DNA from: Acetobacteraceae bacterium AT-5844
GTDB taxonomy: Bacteria > Pseudomonadota > Alphaproteobacteria > Acetobacterales > Acetobacteraceae
NCBI GenBank assembly: GCA_000245075.1
Contig: JH600030.1
Coordinates: forward strand, 47,779 to 81,938
DNA length: 34,160 nucleotides
Direction: 5' to 3'
The position numbers and the translations under genes are program-made. The notes under the pieces are model-generated. The model made no database searches. It worked only from the letters and a program-made list of their open reading frames with translations, and was not told the origin of the DNA. Below, in pieces: positions 25,455 to 34,036 of the stretch (positions within the stretch are counted from its first letter, which is position 1; each line of letters opens with the position of its first letter).

Positions 25455-26395
25455 GGCCGGGCATTCCGCCGCAGGTTGCGGGAGAGGGTGTCGAGCACGG
25501 CCATGCGCACGGCCACGCCCATCTCCACCTGTTCACCGATGACGCTGCGGGCGGGGTCGTCCGCCACGGCGCTGTCGATCTCGACGCCCCGGTTCATCGG
25601 GCCCGGATGCATGACGATGGCATCCGGCTTGGCCAAGGAGAGCTTGGCGCCATCCAGGCCGAAGAAGCGGAAGTACTCGCGGGCGGAGGGGACGAGGCCG
25701 CCGGCCATGCGCTCCTTCTGCAGGCGCAGCATCATCACCACATCGGCGTCCCGCAGGCCGGATTTCATGTCGTGGAACACCTCCACGCCCATGCGTTCCA
25801 CCTCGGAGGGGAGCAGGGTCGGCGGAGCCACCACGCGCACCCGGCAGTTCATGGCGGAGAGCAGGTGGATGTTGGAGCGAGCCACGCGGCTGTGCAGCAC
25901 GTCGCCGCAGATGGCGACGGTCAGGTTCTCCAGCTTGCCCTTGTGGCGGCGGATGGTCAGGGCATCCAGCAGCGCCTGGGTCGGGTGCTCATGCGTGCCG
26001 TCGCCGGCGTTGATGACGGCGGCATCGACCTTCTGGCTCAGCAGGGCCGGCGCGCCGGACATGGCGTGGCGTACAACCAGCAGGTCGCAATGCATGGCGT
26101 TCAGGGTGGAGGCGGTATCCAGCAGGGTCTCGCCCTTGTTCACGCTGGACTGGCTGACGGACATGTTGATGACGTCCGCGCCCAGGCGCTTGCCCGCCAG
26201 CTCGAAGCTGGTGCGGGTGCGGGTGCTGTCCTCGAAGAACAGGTTGATCAGCGTGCGGCCCTTCAGCAGGTCCCGCTGCGTCTTTCCGCTGCGGTTCAAA
26301 AGGGCATAGGATTCAGCCAGATCCAGCAGATCGGCGATGTATGGCGGCTCCAGGCCCTGCAGGGCGAGGAGATGCCGGTGCGGATATGCGACCAT
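25451..26395 (-). CDS. pyrB: Aspartate carbamoyltransferase
   Basis: Catalyses carbamoyl phosphate + aspartate to carbamoyl-aspartate, committed step of pyrimidine synthesis. The 314-aa product has the carbamoyl-phosphate loop [11 protein letters not shown] (about residues 54-64), the Ser/Lys loop S-V-N-K-G-E-T (about 83-89), [12 protein letters not shown] near residue 130, and M-H-P-G-P-M-N-R-G in the aspartate domain. Its stop overlaps the pyrC' start, the arrangement of class A ATCases that need a PyrC' partner. ATG 26395 lies 63 bases after the ruvX stop. Confidence 0.97.
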   Translation of the reverse strand: MVAYPHRHLLALQGLEPPYIADLLDLAESYALLNRSGKTQRDLLKGRTLINLFFEDSTRTRTSFELAGKRLGADVINMSVSQSSVNKGETLLDTASTLNAMHCDLLVVRHAMSGAPALLSQKVDAAVINAGDGTHEHPTQALLDALTIRRHKGKLENLTVAICGDVLHSRVARSNIHLLSAMNCRVRVVAPPTLLPSEVERMGVEVFHDMKSGLRDADVVMMLRLQKERMAGGLVPSAREYFRFFGLDGAKLSLAKPDAIVMHPGPMNRGVEIDSAVADDPARSVIGEQVEMGVAVRMAVLDTLSRNLRRNARP

Positions 26396-26458
26396 GTGGG
26401 TACCAGTCCGGCTAGAGGCGGGGGACCATAACGGGGGCGCCGTCGCGCCGGAAGGGGG

Positions 26459-26923
26459 TCAGGCCGCCGTGGCGTCCAGCGCGGCCTGGAGCATGTAGGC
26501 GGCGGCGGCGGCATCTACGACCTGTGCGCGTTTGGCGCGGGTCAGGTCCGCTTCCTGGATGAGCATGCGGTTGACGGCGGAGGAGGAGAGCCGCTCGTCC
26601 CACAGCGCGGCGGGCAGGCCGGTGGCCTCGGAAAGGGCCATGGCCCAGTCCTTGGCCGCCTGGGCGGCGGGGCCGAAGCTGCCATCCAGCCCCAGGGGCA
26701 GGCCCACCACCAGGCCACCGGCGCCTTCCTTCCTGGCGATGGCCGTGATCTCTGCGGCGTTGACGGCCAGCTTGGCCCGCTTCAGCCCGGCATAGGGGCT
26801 GGCCAGCATCAGCGTGACATCGGAGAGGGCGACGCCCACGATCCGCTTGCCGGGGTCGAGTCCGATCAGCCGCTGATGGCGGGCGAGGCCGGCACGTAGG
26901 TCGCTCAGGTTGAACAAGGGCAT
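26459..26923 (-). CDS. ruvX: Putative Holliday junction resolvase RuvX/YqgF
   Basis: RNase H-fold nuclease family required for pre-16S rRNA processing and proposed to resolve Holliday junctions. The 154-aa protein begins with a short leader, then G-L-D-P-G-K-R-I-V-G-V-A-L-S-D (first catalytic Asp), G-L-P-L-G-L-D-G-S, W-D-E-R-L-S-S (catalytic Glu) and a final D-A-A-A-A-A-Y-M-L-Q. ATG 26923 was preferred to an earlier start at 26962 because it leaves a normal family N-terminus and a 73-base divergent spacer to gatC. It is the first gene of the long minus-strand series. Confidence 0.93.
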   Translation of the reverse strand: MPLFNLSDLRAGLARHQRLIGLDPGKRIVGVALSDVTLMLASPYAGLKRAKLAVNAAEITAIARKEGAGGLVVGLPLGLDGSFGPAAQAAKDWAMALSEATGLPAALWDERLSSSAVNRMLIQEADLTRAKRAQVVDAAAAAYMLQAALDATAA

Positions 26924-26996
26924 GGCGGCCTTTATGGTCCGCCCCCGTTCGCGTGCCAACACGACCGATCATCCACTACCGGAAGAAGAACACAGA

Positions 26997-27284
26997 ATGT
27001 CGCTCGACACCGCCACTGTCCGGCGCGTCGCGTCCCTTGCCCGTATCAGGGTCGAGGAAGACGAGCTGCCGCGCCTCCAGTCTGAACTGAATGGCATCCT
27101 TGGCTGGATCGAGCAGCTGCAAGCCGTCAATACCGATGGCGTGCAACCGATGGCGGGCGGCGGCAGCGAGAAGCTGCGCATGCGTGAGGACCGCGTGACC
27201 GATGGCGGCATCGCCGAGAAGGTGCTGGCCAATGCGCCGGACCGTGCGGGCGAATTCTTCGCCGTTCCCAAGGTGGTGGAGTAA
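26997..27284 (+). CDS. gatC: Asp-tRNA(Asn)/Glu-tRNA(Gln) amidotransferase subunit C
   Basis: Small stabilising subunit of GatCAB, which converts misacylated Glu-tRNA(Gln) (and Asp-tRNA(Asn) where needed) to the amide form. The 95-aa product starts M-S-L-D-T-A-T-V-R-R-V-A-S-L-A-R and carries the family pattern of two helices followed by an extended tail (M-R-E-D-R-V-T-D). ATG 26997 has a GGAAGAAG site. An upstream in-frame ATG (26910) would overlap ruvX. gatA starts 4 bases after the stop. Confidence 0.96.
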   Translation: MSLDTATVRRVASLARIRVEEDELPRLQSELNGILGWIEQLQAVNTDGVQPMAGGGSEKLRMREDRVTDGGIAEKVLANAPDRAGEFFAVPKVVE

Positions 27285-27287
27285 GTC

Positions 27288-28769
27288 ATGACCGCCGCAA
27301 CTGAACTGACCATCGCGGGCGCGCGCGCCGCGCTCGCCAAGCGCGAGATCAGCGCCGTTGAGCTGACCGAGGCCCATCTGAAGGGCATCGAGGCGCTGAA
27401 CCCGCGCCTGAACGCCTACATCACCGTGACGGCCGAGCAGGCGCTGGAGCAGGCGAAGGCCGCCGACGCCGCCCTGGCCAAGGGTGAGGCGAAGCCGCTG
27501 ACCGGCATTCCGCTGGCCATCAAGGACCTGTTCTGCACCACGGGCGTGAAGACCACGGCCGCCAGCAAGATCCTGGGCAATTTCGTGCCGCCCTATGAGA
27601 GCACCGTGACCGCCAACCTGTTGCGGGATGGCGCGGTGTTCCTGGGTAAGGCCAACCTCGACGAATTCGCCATGGGGTCCTCCAACGCGACCTCGGCCTT
27701 CGGCGGGGTGGAGAACCCGTGGAAGCGCCAGGGCGACAACGCCGCGCTGGTGCCGGGCGGCTCCTCCGGCGGCTCGGCCGCGGCGGTGGCGGCGCGGCTG
27801 GCGCTGGGTGCGACGGCGACCGATACGGGTGGCTCCATCCGCCAGCCGGCGGCCTTCTGCGGCATTGCCGGCATCAAGCCAACCTATGGCCGTGTCTCCC
27901 GCTTCGGCACGGTGGCCTTCGCCTCCTCGCTGGACCAGGCGGGGCCGGTGGCGCGCACCGTGGAGGATTGCGCCATCCTGCTGGGCTCCATGTCCGGCTT
28001 CGACCCGAAGGACTCCACCAGCGCCGATGTGGCGGTGCCGGATTTCGCCGCCGCCTGCGCGCGTGGGGTGAAGGGGCTGCGGATCGGCATTCCCAAGGAG
28101 TACCGTCTGCCGGGCATGCCGGCGGAGATCGAGGCGCTGTGGCAGCAGGGCATTGCCTGGCTGAAGGAGGCGGGCGCTGAGCCCGTGGAGATCAGCCTGC
28201 CGCATACCCAGTACGCCCTGCCGACCTATTATATCGTGGCGCCGGCCGAGGCTTCCTCGAACCTCGCCCGCTATGACGGCGTGCGCTTCGGGCTGCGCGA
28301 GAATGGGGGCGACCTCAAGGACCTGTATGAGCGCACCCGCCGCGCTGGCTTCGGCGACGAGGTCCGCCGCCGTATCCTGATCGGCACCTATGTGCTGAGC
28401 GCCGGCTACTACGACGCCTACTACCTGAAGGCACAGAAGGTGCGTGCACTGATCAAGCGCGATTTCGACGAGGCCTGGGGCAAGGTGGACGCGATCCTGA
28501 CGCCCGCCACGCCCTCCGCCGCTTTCGGGCGGGATGAGAAGCAGGACGATCCTGTGGCGATGTATCTGAACGACGTGTTCACTGTGACGGCGAATCTCGC
28601 CGGCATTCCGGGCCTCTCCGTGCCCGCGGGGCTGGACACCAGGGGCCTGCCGCTTGGGCTGCAGGTACTCGGGAAACCCTTCGACGAGGAAACGGTCTTC
28701 GCCGTGGGCCGCGCGCTGGAGCAGGGCGCAAACTTCACCGCCACCCCGTCCGTGAGGGCCGCGGCATGA
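27288..28769 (+). CDS. gatA: Glutamyl-tRNA amidotransferase subunit A
   Basis: Glutaminase subunit of GatCAB that releases ammonia from glutamine and channels it to GatB. The 493-aa amidase-signature protein has the Ser-cisSer-Lys triad: Lys79 in A-I-K-D-L-F, Ser159 in P-G-G-S-S-G-G-S, and Ser183 in D-T-G-G-S-I-R-Q-P. Length and motifs are standard. Three bases separate it from gatC, and its stop overlaps the gatB start in ATGA, so the three subunits are made from one message. Confidence 0.98.
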   Translation: MTAATELTIAGARAALAKREISAVELTEAHLKGIEALNPRLNAYITVTAEQALEQAKAADAALAKGEAKPLTGIPLAIKDLFCTTGVKTTAASKILGNFVPPYESTVTANLLRDGAVFLGKANLDEFAMGSSNATSAFGGVENPWKRQGDNAALVPGGSSGGSAAAVAARLALGATATDTGGSIRQPAAFCGIAGIKPTYGRVSRFGTVAFASSLDQAGPVARTVEDCAILLGSMSGFDPKDSTSADVAVPDFAAACARGVKGLRIGIPKEYRLPGMPAEIEALWQQGIAWLKEAGAEPVEISLPHTQYALPTYYIVAPAEASSNLARYDGVRFGLRENGGDLKDLYERTRRAGFGDEVRRRILIGTYVLSAGYYDAYYLKAQKVRALIKRDFDEAWGKVDAILTPATPSAAFGRDEKQDDPVAMYLNDVFTVTANLAGIPGLSVPAGLDTRGLPLGLQVLGKPFDEETVFAVGRALEQGANFTATPSVRAAA

Positions 28770-30217
28770 GCTACACACTGGAAGGCGAGACCGGCGCCTG
28801 GGAAGTCGTTATCGGGCTGGAAGTCCATGCCCAGGTGACGTCACTAGCAAAACTGTTCAGCGGCGCGGCCACCGAGTTCGGTGCCGACCCGAACAGCCAG
28901 GTGAGCTTCATTGACGCCGGTTTCCCCGGCATGCTGCCGGTGATCAACAAGGAATGCGTGGCGCAGGCGGTGCGGACGGGCCTGGGCCTGAATGCGCAGA
29001 TCAACCTGTGGTCGCGCTTCGACCGCAAGAACTATTTCTACGCGGACCTGCCGCAGGGCTACCAGATCAGCCAGTTCGAGTTTCCCATTATCGGGAAAGG
29101 CGAAATTGAGATCGAGCTCTCCGACGGTAGCACGAAGCAGATCGGCATCACGCGTCTGCATCTGGAGCAGGATGCCGGCAAGTCGCTGCACGACCAGCAC
29201 CCGACGAAGAGCTATATCGACCTCAACCGGTCCGGCGTGGCGCTGATGGAGATCGTCTCCGAGCCCGACCTGCGCTCGCCGGAGGAAGCGGGGGCGTATC
29301 TGACCAAGCTACGGCAGATCCTGCGCTACCTTGGCACCTGCGACGGCAACATGGAGCAGGGTTCGCTGCGTGCGGATGTGAACGTCTCCGTCCGCAAGGC
29401 GGGCGAGGGGTTCCGTACCCGCTGCGAGGTGAAGAACGTCAATTCCATCCGCTTCGTCATGCAGGCGGTGGAGGCCGAGGCTCGCCGGCAGATTGAGGTG
29501 TGGGAAGCGGGCGAGGAGGTCGTGCAGGAAACCCGCCTGTTCGACACGTCGCGCGGCGTCACCCGCTCCATGCGCTCCAAGGAAGACGCGCATGACTACC
29601 GCTATTTCCCGGACCCCGACCTGCCGCCGCTGGTGCTGGAACAGGCCTGGGTGGAAGAGCTGAAGAGCGGCCTGCCGGAACTGCCGGATGCGCGCCGCAC
29701 GCGCTACGTCGGCGATTTCGGCCTGACGCCGTACGACGCCCACGTGCTGACGCTGGAGAAGGAGACCGCGGCCTTCTACGAGACCGTGGCCGCCGGCCGC
29801 GACCCGAAGATGGCGGCGAACTGGGTGACGGGGGATTTCTTCGCCGGGCTCAACCGCACCGGGCATGGCATTGGCGATTCTCCTGTCTCCGCCGAGAACC
29901 TTGGCGGGTTGCTCGACCTGATCAAGGACAACACTCTTTCCGGCAAGCTCGCGAAAGAGGTGCTGGAGGCGATGTTCGAGACCGGCAAGGCACCCGCCGA
30001 GATCGTCGAGGAACGTGGCCTGAAGCAGGTAACGGATACCGGTGCGATCGAGAAGATCATCGACGAGGTGATGGCCAAGAACGCCGATAAGGTGGCCGAA
30101 TATCGCAGCGGCAAGGAGAAGCTTTTCGGCTTCTTTGTCGGCCAGACGATGAAGGCCATGCAGGGCAAGGGTAACCCCGCGATGGTGAACGACATCCTCA
30201 AGCAGAAGCTGGCCTGA
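28766..30217 (+). CDS. gatB: Glutamyl-tRNA amidotransferase subunit B
   Basis: Subunit of GatCAB that phosphorylates and amidates the misacylated glutamate or aspartate on tRNA. The 483-aa protein has the catalytic cradle (V-I-G-L-E-V-H-A-Q near residue 15, [10 protein letters not shown] near 95, H-L-E-Q-D-A-G-K near 132), [21 protein letters not shown], and a C-terminal helical/YqeY-like tRNA-binding region. Its presence implies indirect Gln-tRNA formation. The start overlaps the gatA stop. Confidence 0.98.
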   Translation: MSYTLEGETGAWEVVIGLEVHAQVTSLAKLFSGAATEFGADPNSQVSFIDAGFPGMLPVINKECVAQAVRTGLGLNAQINLWSRFDRKNYFYADLPQGYQISQFEFPIIGKGEIEIELSDGSTKQIGITRLHLEQDAGKSLHDQHPTKSYIDLNRSGVALMEIVSEPDLRSPEEAGAYLTKLRQILRYLGTCDGNMEQGSLRADVNVSVRKAGEGFRTRCEVKNVNSIRFVMQAVEAEARRQIEVWEAGEEVVQETRLFDTSRGVTRSMRSKEDAHDYRYFPDPDLPPLVLEQAWVEELKSGLPELPDARRTRYVGDFGLTPYDAHVLTLEKETAAFYETVAAGRDPKMAANWVTGDFFAGLNRTGHGIGDSPVSAENLGGLLDLIKDNTLSGKLAKEVLEAMFETGKAPAEIVEERGLKQVTDTGAIEKIIDEVMAKNADKVAEYRSGKEKLFGFFVGQTMKAMQGKGNPAMVNDILKQKLA

Positions 30218-30234
30218 GGGCGGAACCCGTGCGA

Positions 30235-30269
30235 GGCTTCCATTCCTGAGATGATTGGGAATGGAAGCC
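30235..30269 (+). promoter_or_regulatory. Perfect 12-bp hairpin over the GST ribosome-binding site
   Basis: GGCTTCCATTCC (30235-30246) is exactly complementary to 30258-30269, with an 11-base loop. The 3' arm contains the only plausible Shine-Dalgarno (GGAAG, 30263-30267), 9 bases before the ATG of the next gene. No U-tract follows, so it is not a standard terminator. It fits a translational switch or an RNA-stability element. Confidence 0.6.
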
Positions 30270-30276
30270 CCACGGT

Positions 30277-30906
30277 ATGATCACGCTCTACACCTACAAC
30301 ACCCCCAATGGCCGCAAGATCAGCGTGGCATTGGAGGAGATGGGCCTTCCCTATGAGGTGAAGGTCATCGACATTACCAAAGGCGAACAGTTCGGCGAGG
30401 CCTTCCTGGCCATCGCGCCGAACAACAAGATCCCCGCCATCGTCGATTCGGACGGGCCGGACGGGAAGCCTGTCAGCGTGTTCGAATCCGGCGCCATTCT
30501 GCTCTACCTCGCGGAGAAGACCGGCAAGTTCCTCCCCTCCGACGTGCGGGGGCGAACCGCCGTGTATGAGTGGCTGATGTGGCAGATGGCCGGCTTCGGG
30601 CCGATGCCGGGGCAGGTGCATTTCTTCCTCGGCCAGCCGGAAGGGCCCGCCCGCGATTTCGGGCTGGAGCGCTACGGCAAGGAGACCCGCCGCCTTTACG
30701 GCGTGCTGGACAGGCAGCTCAATGGCCGCGACTTCGTTGCCACCCGCGGCGAGCCCAGCATCGCGGACTTCGCCATTCTGGGCTGGGCCTGGCGGCACGA
30801 GCGCCACAAGGTCGACCTGTCGGAGTTCCCGGCGGTGAAGGCCTGGTATGAGCGTATGCTGGCCCGTCCGGCGGTGGCGAAGGGCCTTGAGGTAAAACTC
30901 GCCTGA
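30277..30906 (+). CDS. YfcG-like (Nu-class) glutathione S-transferase, second copy
   Basis: A 209-aa glutathione transferase, paralogue of the one at 13198. The thioredoxin-like domain has N-T-P-N-G-R-K (about residues 8-14), N-N-K-I-P-A-I-V, and F-E-S-G-A-I-L-L-Y-L-A-E-K. The helical domain has W-L-M-W-Q-M-A-G-F-G-P-M-P-G-Q, P-S-I-A-D-F-A-I and F-P-A-V-K-A-W. It lacks the C-terminal extension of the first copy. It follows gatB by 59 bases, nearly filled by a perfect hairpin that covers its ribosome-binding site, so its translation may be controlled separately from gatCAB. Confidence 0.9.
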   Translation: MITLYTYNTPNGRKISVALEEMGLPYEVKVIDITKGEQFGEAFLAIAPNNKIPAIVDSDGPDGKPVSVFESGAILLYLAEKTGKFLPSDVRGRTAVYEWLMWQMAGFGPMPGQVHFFLGQPEGPARDFGLERYGKETRRLYGVLDRQLNGRDFVATRGEPSIADFAILGWAWRHERHKVDLSEFPAVKAWYERMLARPAVAKGLEVKLA

Positions 30907-30923
30907 ATCGTCACTATTCGGAT

Positions 30924-30952
30924 TTGACGAGCCCCTCCGCCGCCGCTAGAAG
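30924..30952 (+). promoter_or_regulatory. Probable tRNA-Ser promoter
   Basis: TTGACG (30924-30929) and TAGAAG (30947-30952) are 17 bases apart. The -10 ends 36 bases before the tRNA 5' end, placing the transcription start near 30959. Confidence 0.6.
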
Positions 30953-30988
30953 CACGCCTGCATACGTCGTGTAACTTCAACACCCTGC

Positions 30989-31081
30989 GGAGGGGTGGCC
31001 GAGTGGCCGAAGGCGGCGGTTTGCTAAACCGTTAGACGGGGATAACCCGTCTCGTGGGTTCGAATCCCATCCCCTCCGCCA
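30989..31081 (+). tRNA. tRNA-Ser (anticodon GCU)
   Basis: Type II tRNA with a long variable arm. The acceptor stem GGAGGGG (30989-30995) pairs with CCCCTCC (31071-31077), followed by discriminator G and an encoded CCA (31079-31081). The D-arm holds G-G-C-C-G-A-G-T-G-G. The anticodon loop TTTGCTAAA gives GCU (serine codons AGC/AGU). The variable arm ACGGGGATAACCCGT forms its own stem, and the T-arm has GGGTTCGAATCCC. The neighbouring integrase remnant starts 32 bases beyond the CCA end, so this gene is the likely integration target. Confidence 0.97.
31053..31081 (+). other. Putative attachment site at tRNA-Ser 3' end
   Basis: Tyrosine integrases commonly use the T-arm to CCA end of tRNA genes as att core, and the tRNA here is intact. 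A second copy of this segment was looked for in the remaining 3 kb and not seen, so the other boundary is outside the window or lost. The exact core cannot be set. Confidence 0.35.
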
Positions 31082-31112
31082 CTTCAACTACTTAGCGGCC
31101 ATCTCGAGCGGT

Positions 31113-32149
31113 TCAGAGCGCATAGCTCTCTTCTCGCTGTGCCCCTTTTTGTGCCACCTCGCTTTCTTCGTCCGTAAGGTGATCTAGGTAGATTTCGGTC
31201 GTCTTGACCGAGGTGTGCCCCAGGTGCGCCGAGAGCCGGTAGATGGTCCCGCCTGCCTTAAGCCATCTCACGGCGAAGCGATGGCGCAGGTCGTGGACCC
31301 TGAAGCGGCGGAATGCCCGGCCTTCCAGCCGTTCCTCCGCTTCGATCCGCCGCATCACCTGGGCGACGTTGGACGAGAAGTTGAGGTATGGCCGAAACAG
31401 CCGACCCTCCGCCGGAGTCTCCATCAAAATAGGTGTGGCATCGCCCCCGGGGTCCTCCAATCCGCCACCTGGCGCCTCCGGGTCTTGGTTATGCAGAGTG
31501 ATCTGGCGTCTCACAGGGTCCACTCGTTCACCGACCAGGTTCAGGCCCTCCATCATCCGGAAGCCGGTCGCATCCAGGAGGCGGAGCGCCTTGGCCATCT
31601 CAGGCGGCGCCTTTCGCGAGTACGAGCGCCCATTCTGCATCCCCAGGCAGGGCCATAGGGTCTCGCCTCACGCGCCATGGTCCGGTCGTAGTCCCGGGCG
31701 GGGTTATCCGGGCGCCATCACCAAGACACACACACGCTGCGAGAAGCCGGGACAGGGCTGTCAGGTCACGCCTGATCGTCGCATTGGTGACGGTCCTGGA
31801 CCGGAGGCTGACATACTCAGCCGCCGTTTGGCCGTGATCTGGTCAATCCGCCGCGAACCAAACACTGGGTCAAGCTGGGCAATGCTGGACAGGTAGCAGG
31901 ACTTCACCGCTGGGGCGACCGAGCCAGGCAGCACCTCCTTGGCCCAGCGGACGACAGCCTCCTTGAACGAGGGGCTTCCGGGTCCCCCATCAGTTCATGG
32001 ATCAGGCATTTGCGCCACGCCTTATAGAATTTCGCCGCTTCCCTCGGATTATTTGTTCCTAGGCTGCATCGATATCGCTGGCCGGCGATCTTGGTCCGCC
32101 CCCAGTAAGTTTCATCGCGGAGGTATGTCCCGCGAGGCGTCCTCGCCAT
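31113..32149 (-). pseudogene. int: Tyrosine-type integrase, multiple frameshifts
   Basis: The N-terminus is read from ATG 32149 (M-A-R-T-P-R-G-T-Y, then Y-W-G-R-T-K-I-A-G-Q-R-Y-R-C-S-L-G-T). The frame moves near 31980 (S-F-K-E-A-V-V-R-W-A-K-E-V), again near 31830 (A-A-E-Y-V-S-L-R-S-R-T-V-T-N-A-T), again near 31710 (D-N-P-A-R-D-Y-D-R-T), and once more near 31650. It then stays open for the catalytic C-terminus. That part keeps H-D-L-R-H-R-F-A, L-G-H-T-S-V-K-T-T and the nucleophile Tyr in E-I-Y-L-D-H. At least four frame changes make it non-functional. It sits 31 bases from tRNA-Ser and reads toward it. Confidence 0.85.
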
Positions 32150-32334
32150 GCTTTTCGTTCCTCTGCCGCGATCCATTCGCGGACTTTGATCGGGTCGAAG
32201 GTCCAGACGCCGCCCAGTTTAGCGGCCCCCGGGATTTGTCCGGCCGCCGCACGCTCCTGAACTTTGCGAACGGAGAGCGTGGTCTCGATAGCCACCCAGT
32301 TGGCCCGGACACGAGGTGGTAAGGTCTCACCCAT
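32059..32334 (-). CDS. Helix-turn-helix (excisionase-like) protein
   Basis: A 91-aa protein with a MerR/excisionase-type winged HTH core: W-V-A-I-E-T-T-L-S-V-R-K-V-Q-E-R, then G-Q-I-P-G-A-A-K-L-G-G-V-W-T-F-D and K-V-R-E-W-I-A. Such proteins sit directly upstream of tyrosine integrases and act as recombination directionality factors or regulators. ATG 32334 follows a GGAGGT site by 4 bases. GTG 32340 in the same frame is possible. The last ~30 codons overlap the integrase start and look like non-homologous read-through, so the original stop may be lost. It lies 27 bases after the methyltransferase stop. Confidence 0.68.
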   Translation of the reverse strand: MGETLPPRVRANWVAIETTLSVRKVQERAAAGQIPGAAKLGGVWTFDPIKVREWIAAEERKAWRGRLAGHTSAMKLTGGGPRSPASDIDAA

Positions 32335-32361
32335 CCCCACCTCCGGTCGTTTGAGGGTCGG

Positions 32362-32892
32362 TCATAGGCTCACATACCGGCCTGCCAGGCCGCTCCCTTT
32401 CAGGCGGCCGGCGTCGGCCGAGCCGTAGGAGATAAGGACCACCGGTGCGCCGCTGTTGGCTTTCGCCCGGCGGCCGTCCTGGTGGTGAAAGTGCGGGCGT
32501 CCCTGCAGGAAGAGCATCCCGCTGGCTCGGCTCCAAACCGTTTCGAAGAACACTTCTGTCTCGGTCCGGGCAAAGAGCAGGGCGGTGCCCCGCCCATGAT
32601 CCGCCATCCGCGCCATGAAGGCGGCGACGGCCCGCTTCGGCCCGAAAGGTGGGTTCAGCCACACGCGCGCCTCAGCCGGCCATGCTCGCCGCAGCGGGCC
32701 ACCCTCGCGAGTCCAATGCACGCGGGCGGTTGCCCAAGGGCGAGGAGGGGGACATGCGCAAGGGTCGAGATCGAAGATGCCAAGTGCATCAATGATCTCA
32801 GGCGGCGTAAGCCCTGTATGCGACTTGACGCTTGCCGACTGGTGCGAGCCGATCGCATGCCGTGTCTCGCCCGCGTCGAGCAGCGAGGTCAT
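32362..32892 (-). CDS. Phage-type DNA N6-adenine methyltransferase
   Basis: A 176-aa protein of the phage Dam-like adenine methyltransferase family (PF05869 type). It contains S-H-T-G-L-T-P-P-E-I-I-D-A-L (about residues 24-37), F-D-L-D-P-C-A (40-46), and the catalytic N-P-P-F motif (80-83) in V-W-L-N-P-P-F-G. F-F-E-T-V-W and G-R-P-H-F-H segments follow, matching the family's substrate side. ATG 32892 has an AGGAG site 9 bases upstream; a longer start (32937) is less likely. The frame is intact while the neighbouring integrase is dead. It probably modifies phage or host DNA; the target sequence cannot be predicted. Confidence 0.8.
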   Translation of the reverse strand: MTSLLDAGETRHAIGSHQSASVKSHTGLTPPEIIDALGIFDLDPCACPPPRPWATARVHWTREGGPLRRAWPAEARVWLNPPFGPKRAVAAFMARMADHGRGTALLFARTETEVFFETVWSRASGMLFLQGRPHFHHQDGRRAKANSGAPVVLISYGSADAGRLKGSGLAGRYVSL

Positions 32893-33039
32893 CTCGACGC
32901 TCCTGCCGTTTGCTGGGTCATTGGTCGTGCGTCCCATACATGTCAGAGCCGCCGTTCCCAGGCCGGGACAACTTGTATCCCGGCGGCATCCGGGGGCATC
33001 CGTCGCAGGGAATGGCATAGAAGCCTCCGCCGCAGCAGG

Positions 33040-33285
33040 GCGGCTCTGGCGCCTTCGGATCAGCCGGCGCGGCCGTTTGCCCATGTCCGGTGGAACGAGC
33101 AAGCCATCTGGCGGGCCATCGAGGGGCATGACCTCTTGGCCTATGGGCTGGCCCGCCTCCTGTTGCTGACTGACCCCTACGCCGTTCCCGAGACGGAGAG
33201 CGGGGCCTGGACTTGCTACATGAATCGCCTGTGGCGACCTGGCGCGCCCATCCAACAAGCCGAAATGGGCGCCGAGCTGGTCTAA
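33040..33285 (+). pseudogene. Orphan C-terminal fragment, unknown (possibly phage-derived)
   Basis: This plus-strand frame reads like true protein only in its last ~70 codons: R-W-N-E-Q-A-I-W-R-A-I-E-G-H-D-L-L-A-Y-G-L-A-R-L-L, then D-P-Y-A-V-P-E-T-E and R-L-W-R-P-G-A-P. No normal start with a ribosome-binding site lies just before it. The upstream extension of the frame runs antisense to the methyltransferase gene and looks like a shadow. I cannot name the family. It is probably the remnant of a gene whose 5' part was deleted. Confidence 0.38.
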
Positions 33286-33318
33286 GGCGTTGGGCGAGTA
33301 CCCGATCTAAGGGCGTAG

Positions 33319-33678
33319 TTCAGGGAGCGCCCGCTGGGGAAACCCGGCGGGGATATTGCTCGCGAGCCTGACGCTGTTGGCCGGCAGCCTTTTGGCACCC
33401 GGGCGCGGGAGGGGCTGTCGGCGCTAGTCTTCCGAAAGGAAGTCCGGATCGTGGTGATGGATGTGGACCGCTACGATCGTACGGTTGGCCGGATCTATAC
33501 CGGACCGGTGGACGTCAACGCGGAGATGGTCCGGCAGGGCATGGCCTGGGTCTACACCCGGTACAATCGTGACCCTGAACTGCCGCGCCTCCAGGCCGAA
33601 GCGAAAGCCGCCCGGCGCGGGCTGTGGCGCGAGGCCAATCCTGTGCCGCCCTGGGACTGGCGGCGACAGCGACACTGA
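33319..33678 (+). pseudogene. Thermonuclease (SNase domain) fragment, N-terminus missing
   Basis: The frame is open from a stop at 33316 and has no usable start before 33451. The homologous part includes G-R-Q-P-F-G-T-R-A-R-E, V-D-R-Y-D-R-T-V-G-R-I-Y, V-D-V-N-A-E-M-V-R-Q-G-M-A-W-V-Y, E-A-K-A-A-R-R-G-L-W and P-V-P-P-W-D-W-R-R. This is the second half of a staphylococcal-nuclease domain in the usual order. The signal peptide and first catalytic strand (with the metal-binding Asp) are lost, so it should be inactive even if a short ORF from ATG 33457 were translated. Confidence 0.8.
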
Positions 33679-33689
33679 GAGCCTGTTCC

Positions 33690-33728
33690 AAAAGAAATCG
33701 CCCGGCGGGATAGAACCCGGCCGGGCGA
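33690..33728 (-). terminator. Minus-strand intrinsic terminator
   Basis: TCGCCCGG (33698-33705) pairs with CCGGGCGA (33721-33728), extended inward by CGGG/CCCG, with a short loop. Read on the minus strand the stem is followed by TTTCTTTT (33697-33690). It would stop transcription entering from the right edge, downstream of the gene ending at 34037. Confidence 0.7.
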
Positions 33729-34036
33729 ATGGTCTGCTTGCTCCCCTCTACACCGGCAGAAGCCGGTGGCGATCCAATTAGGGCCCGTCATCGCTTGGGA
33801 CGCTCACCGCGCCGCCGCAGTGAGGTCACCATAGCGAAGAGAGGTAAACGCCCCGTCAACGGGGACAGAAAATCCGTCTTTTGGGTGTGCACCGCCATAA
33901 AGAGGTTTATCGTCGTCGGATCTCCAAAGCAGGCCTCGTTGCCCGCTTCCGCCGCAGCGGAGGCGGGCGGTGGCCTCCCCGGTGCTCATCCGGCTATCGA
34001 GCCGGTGCTGGAGCGCCCATTCCTCTACTTAATCGA
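33729..34036. other. Stretch with no recognisable gene
   Basis: Between the terminator and the partial gene at the right edge I find no convincing coding region. Short frames exist on both strands (for example minus 33804-33989 and plus 33729-34061), but none has a ribosome-binding site or a recognisable motif. The sequence is mixed and probably decayed. Confidence 0.5.

Noticed and set aside
33804-33989. Minus-strand 61-codon frame beside the terminator
   Set aside because: No ribosome-binding site and no recognisable motif; it could be a remnant but cannot be supported.
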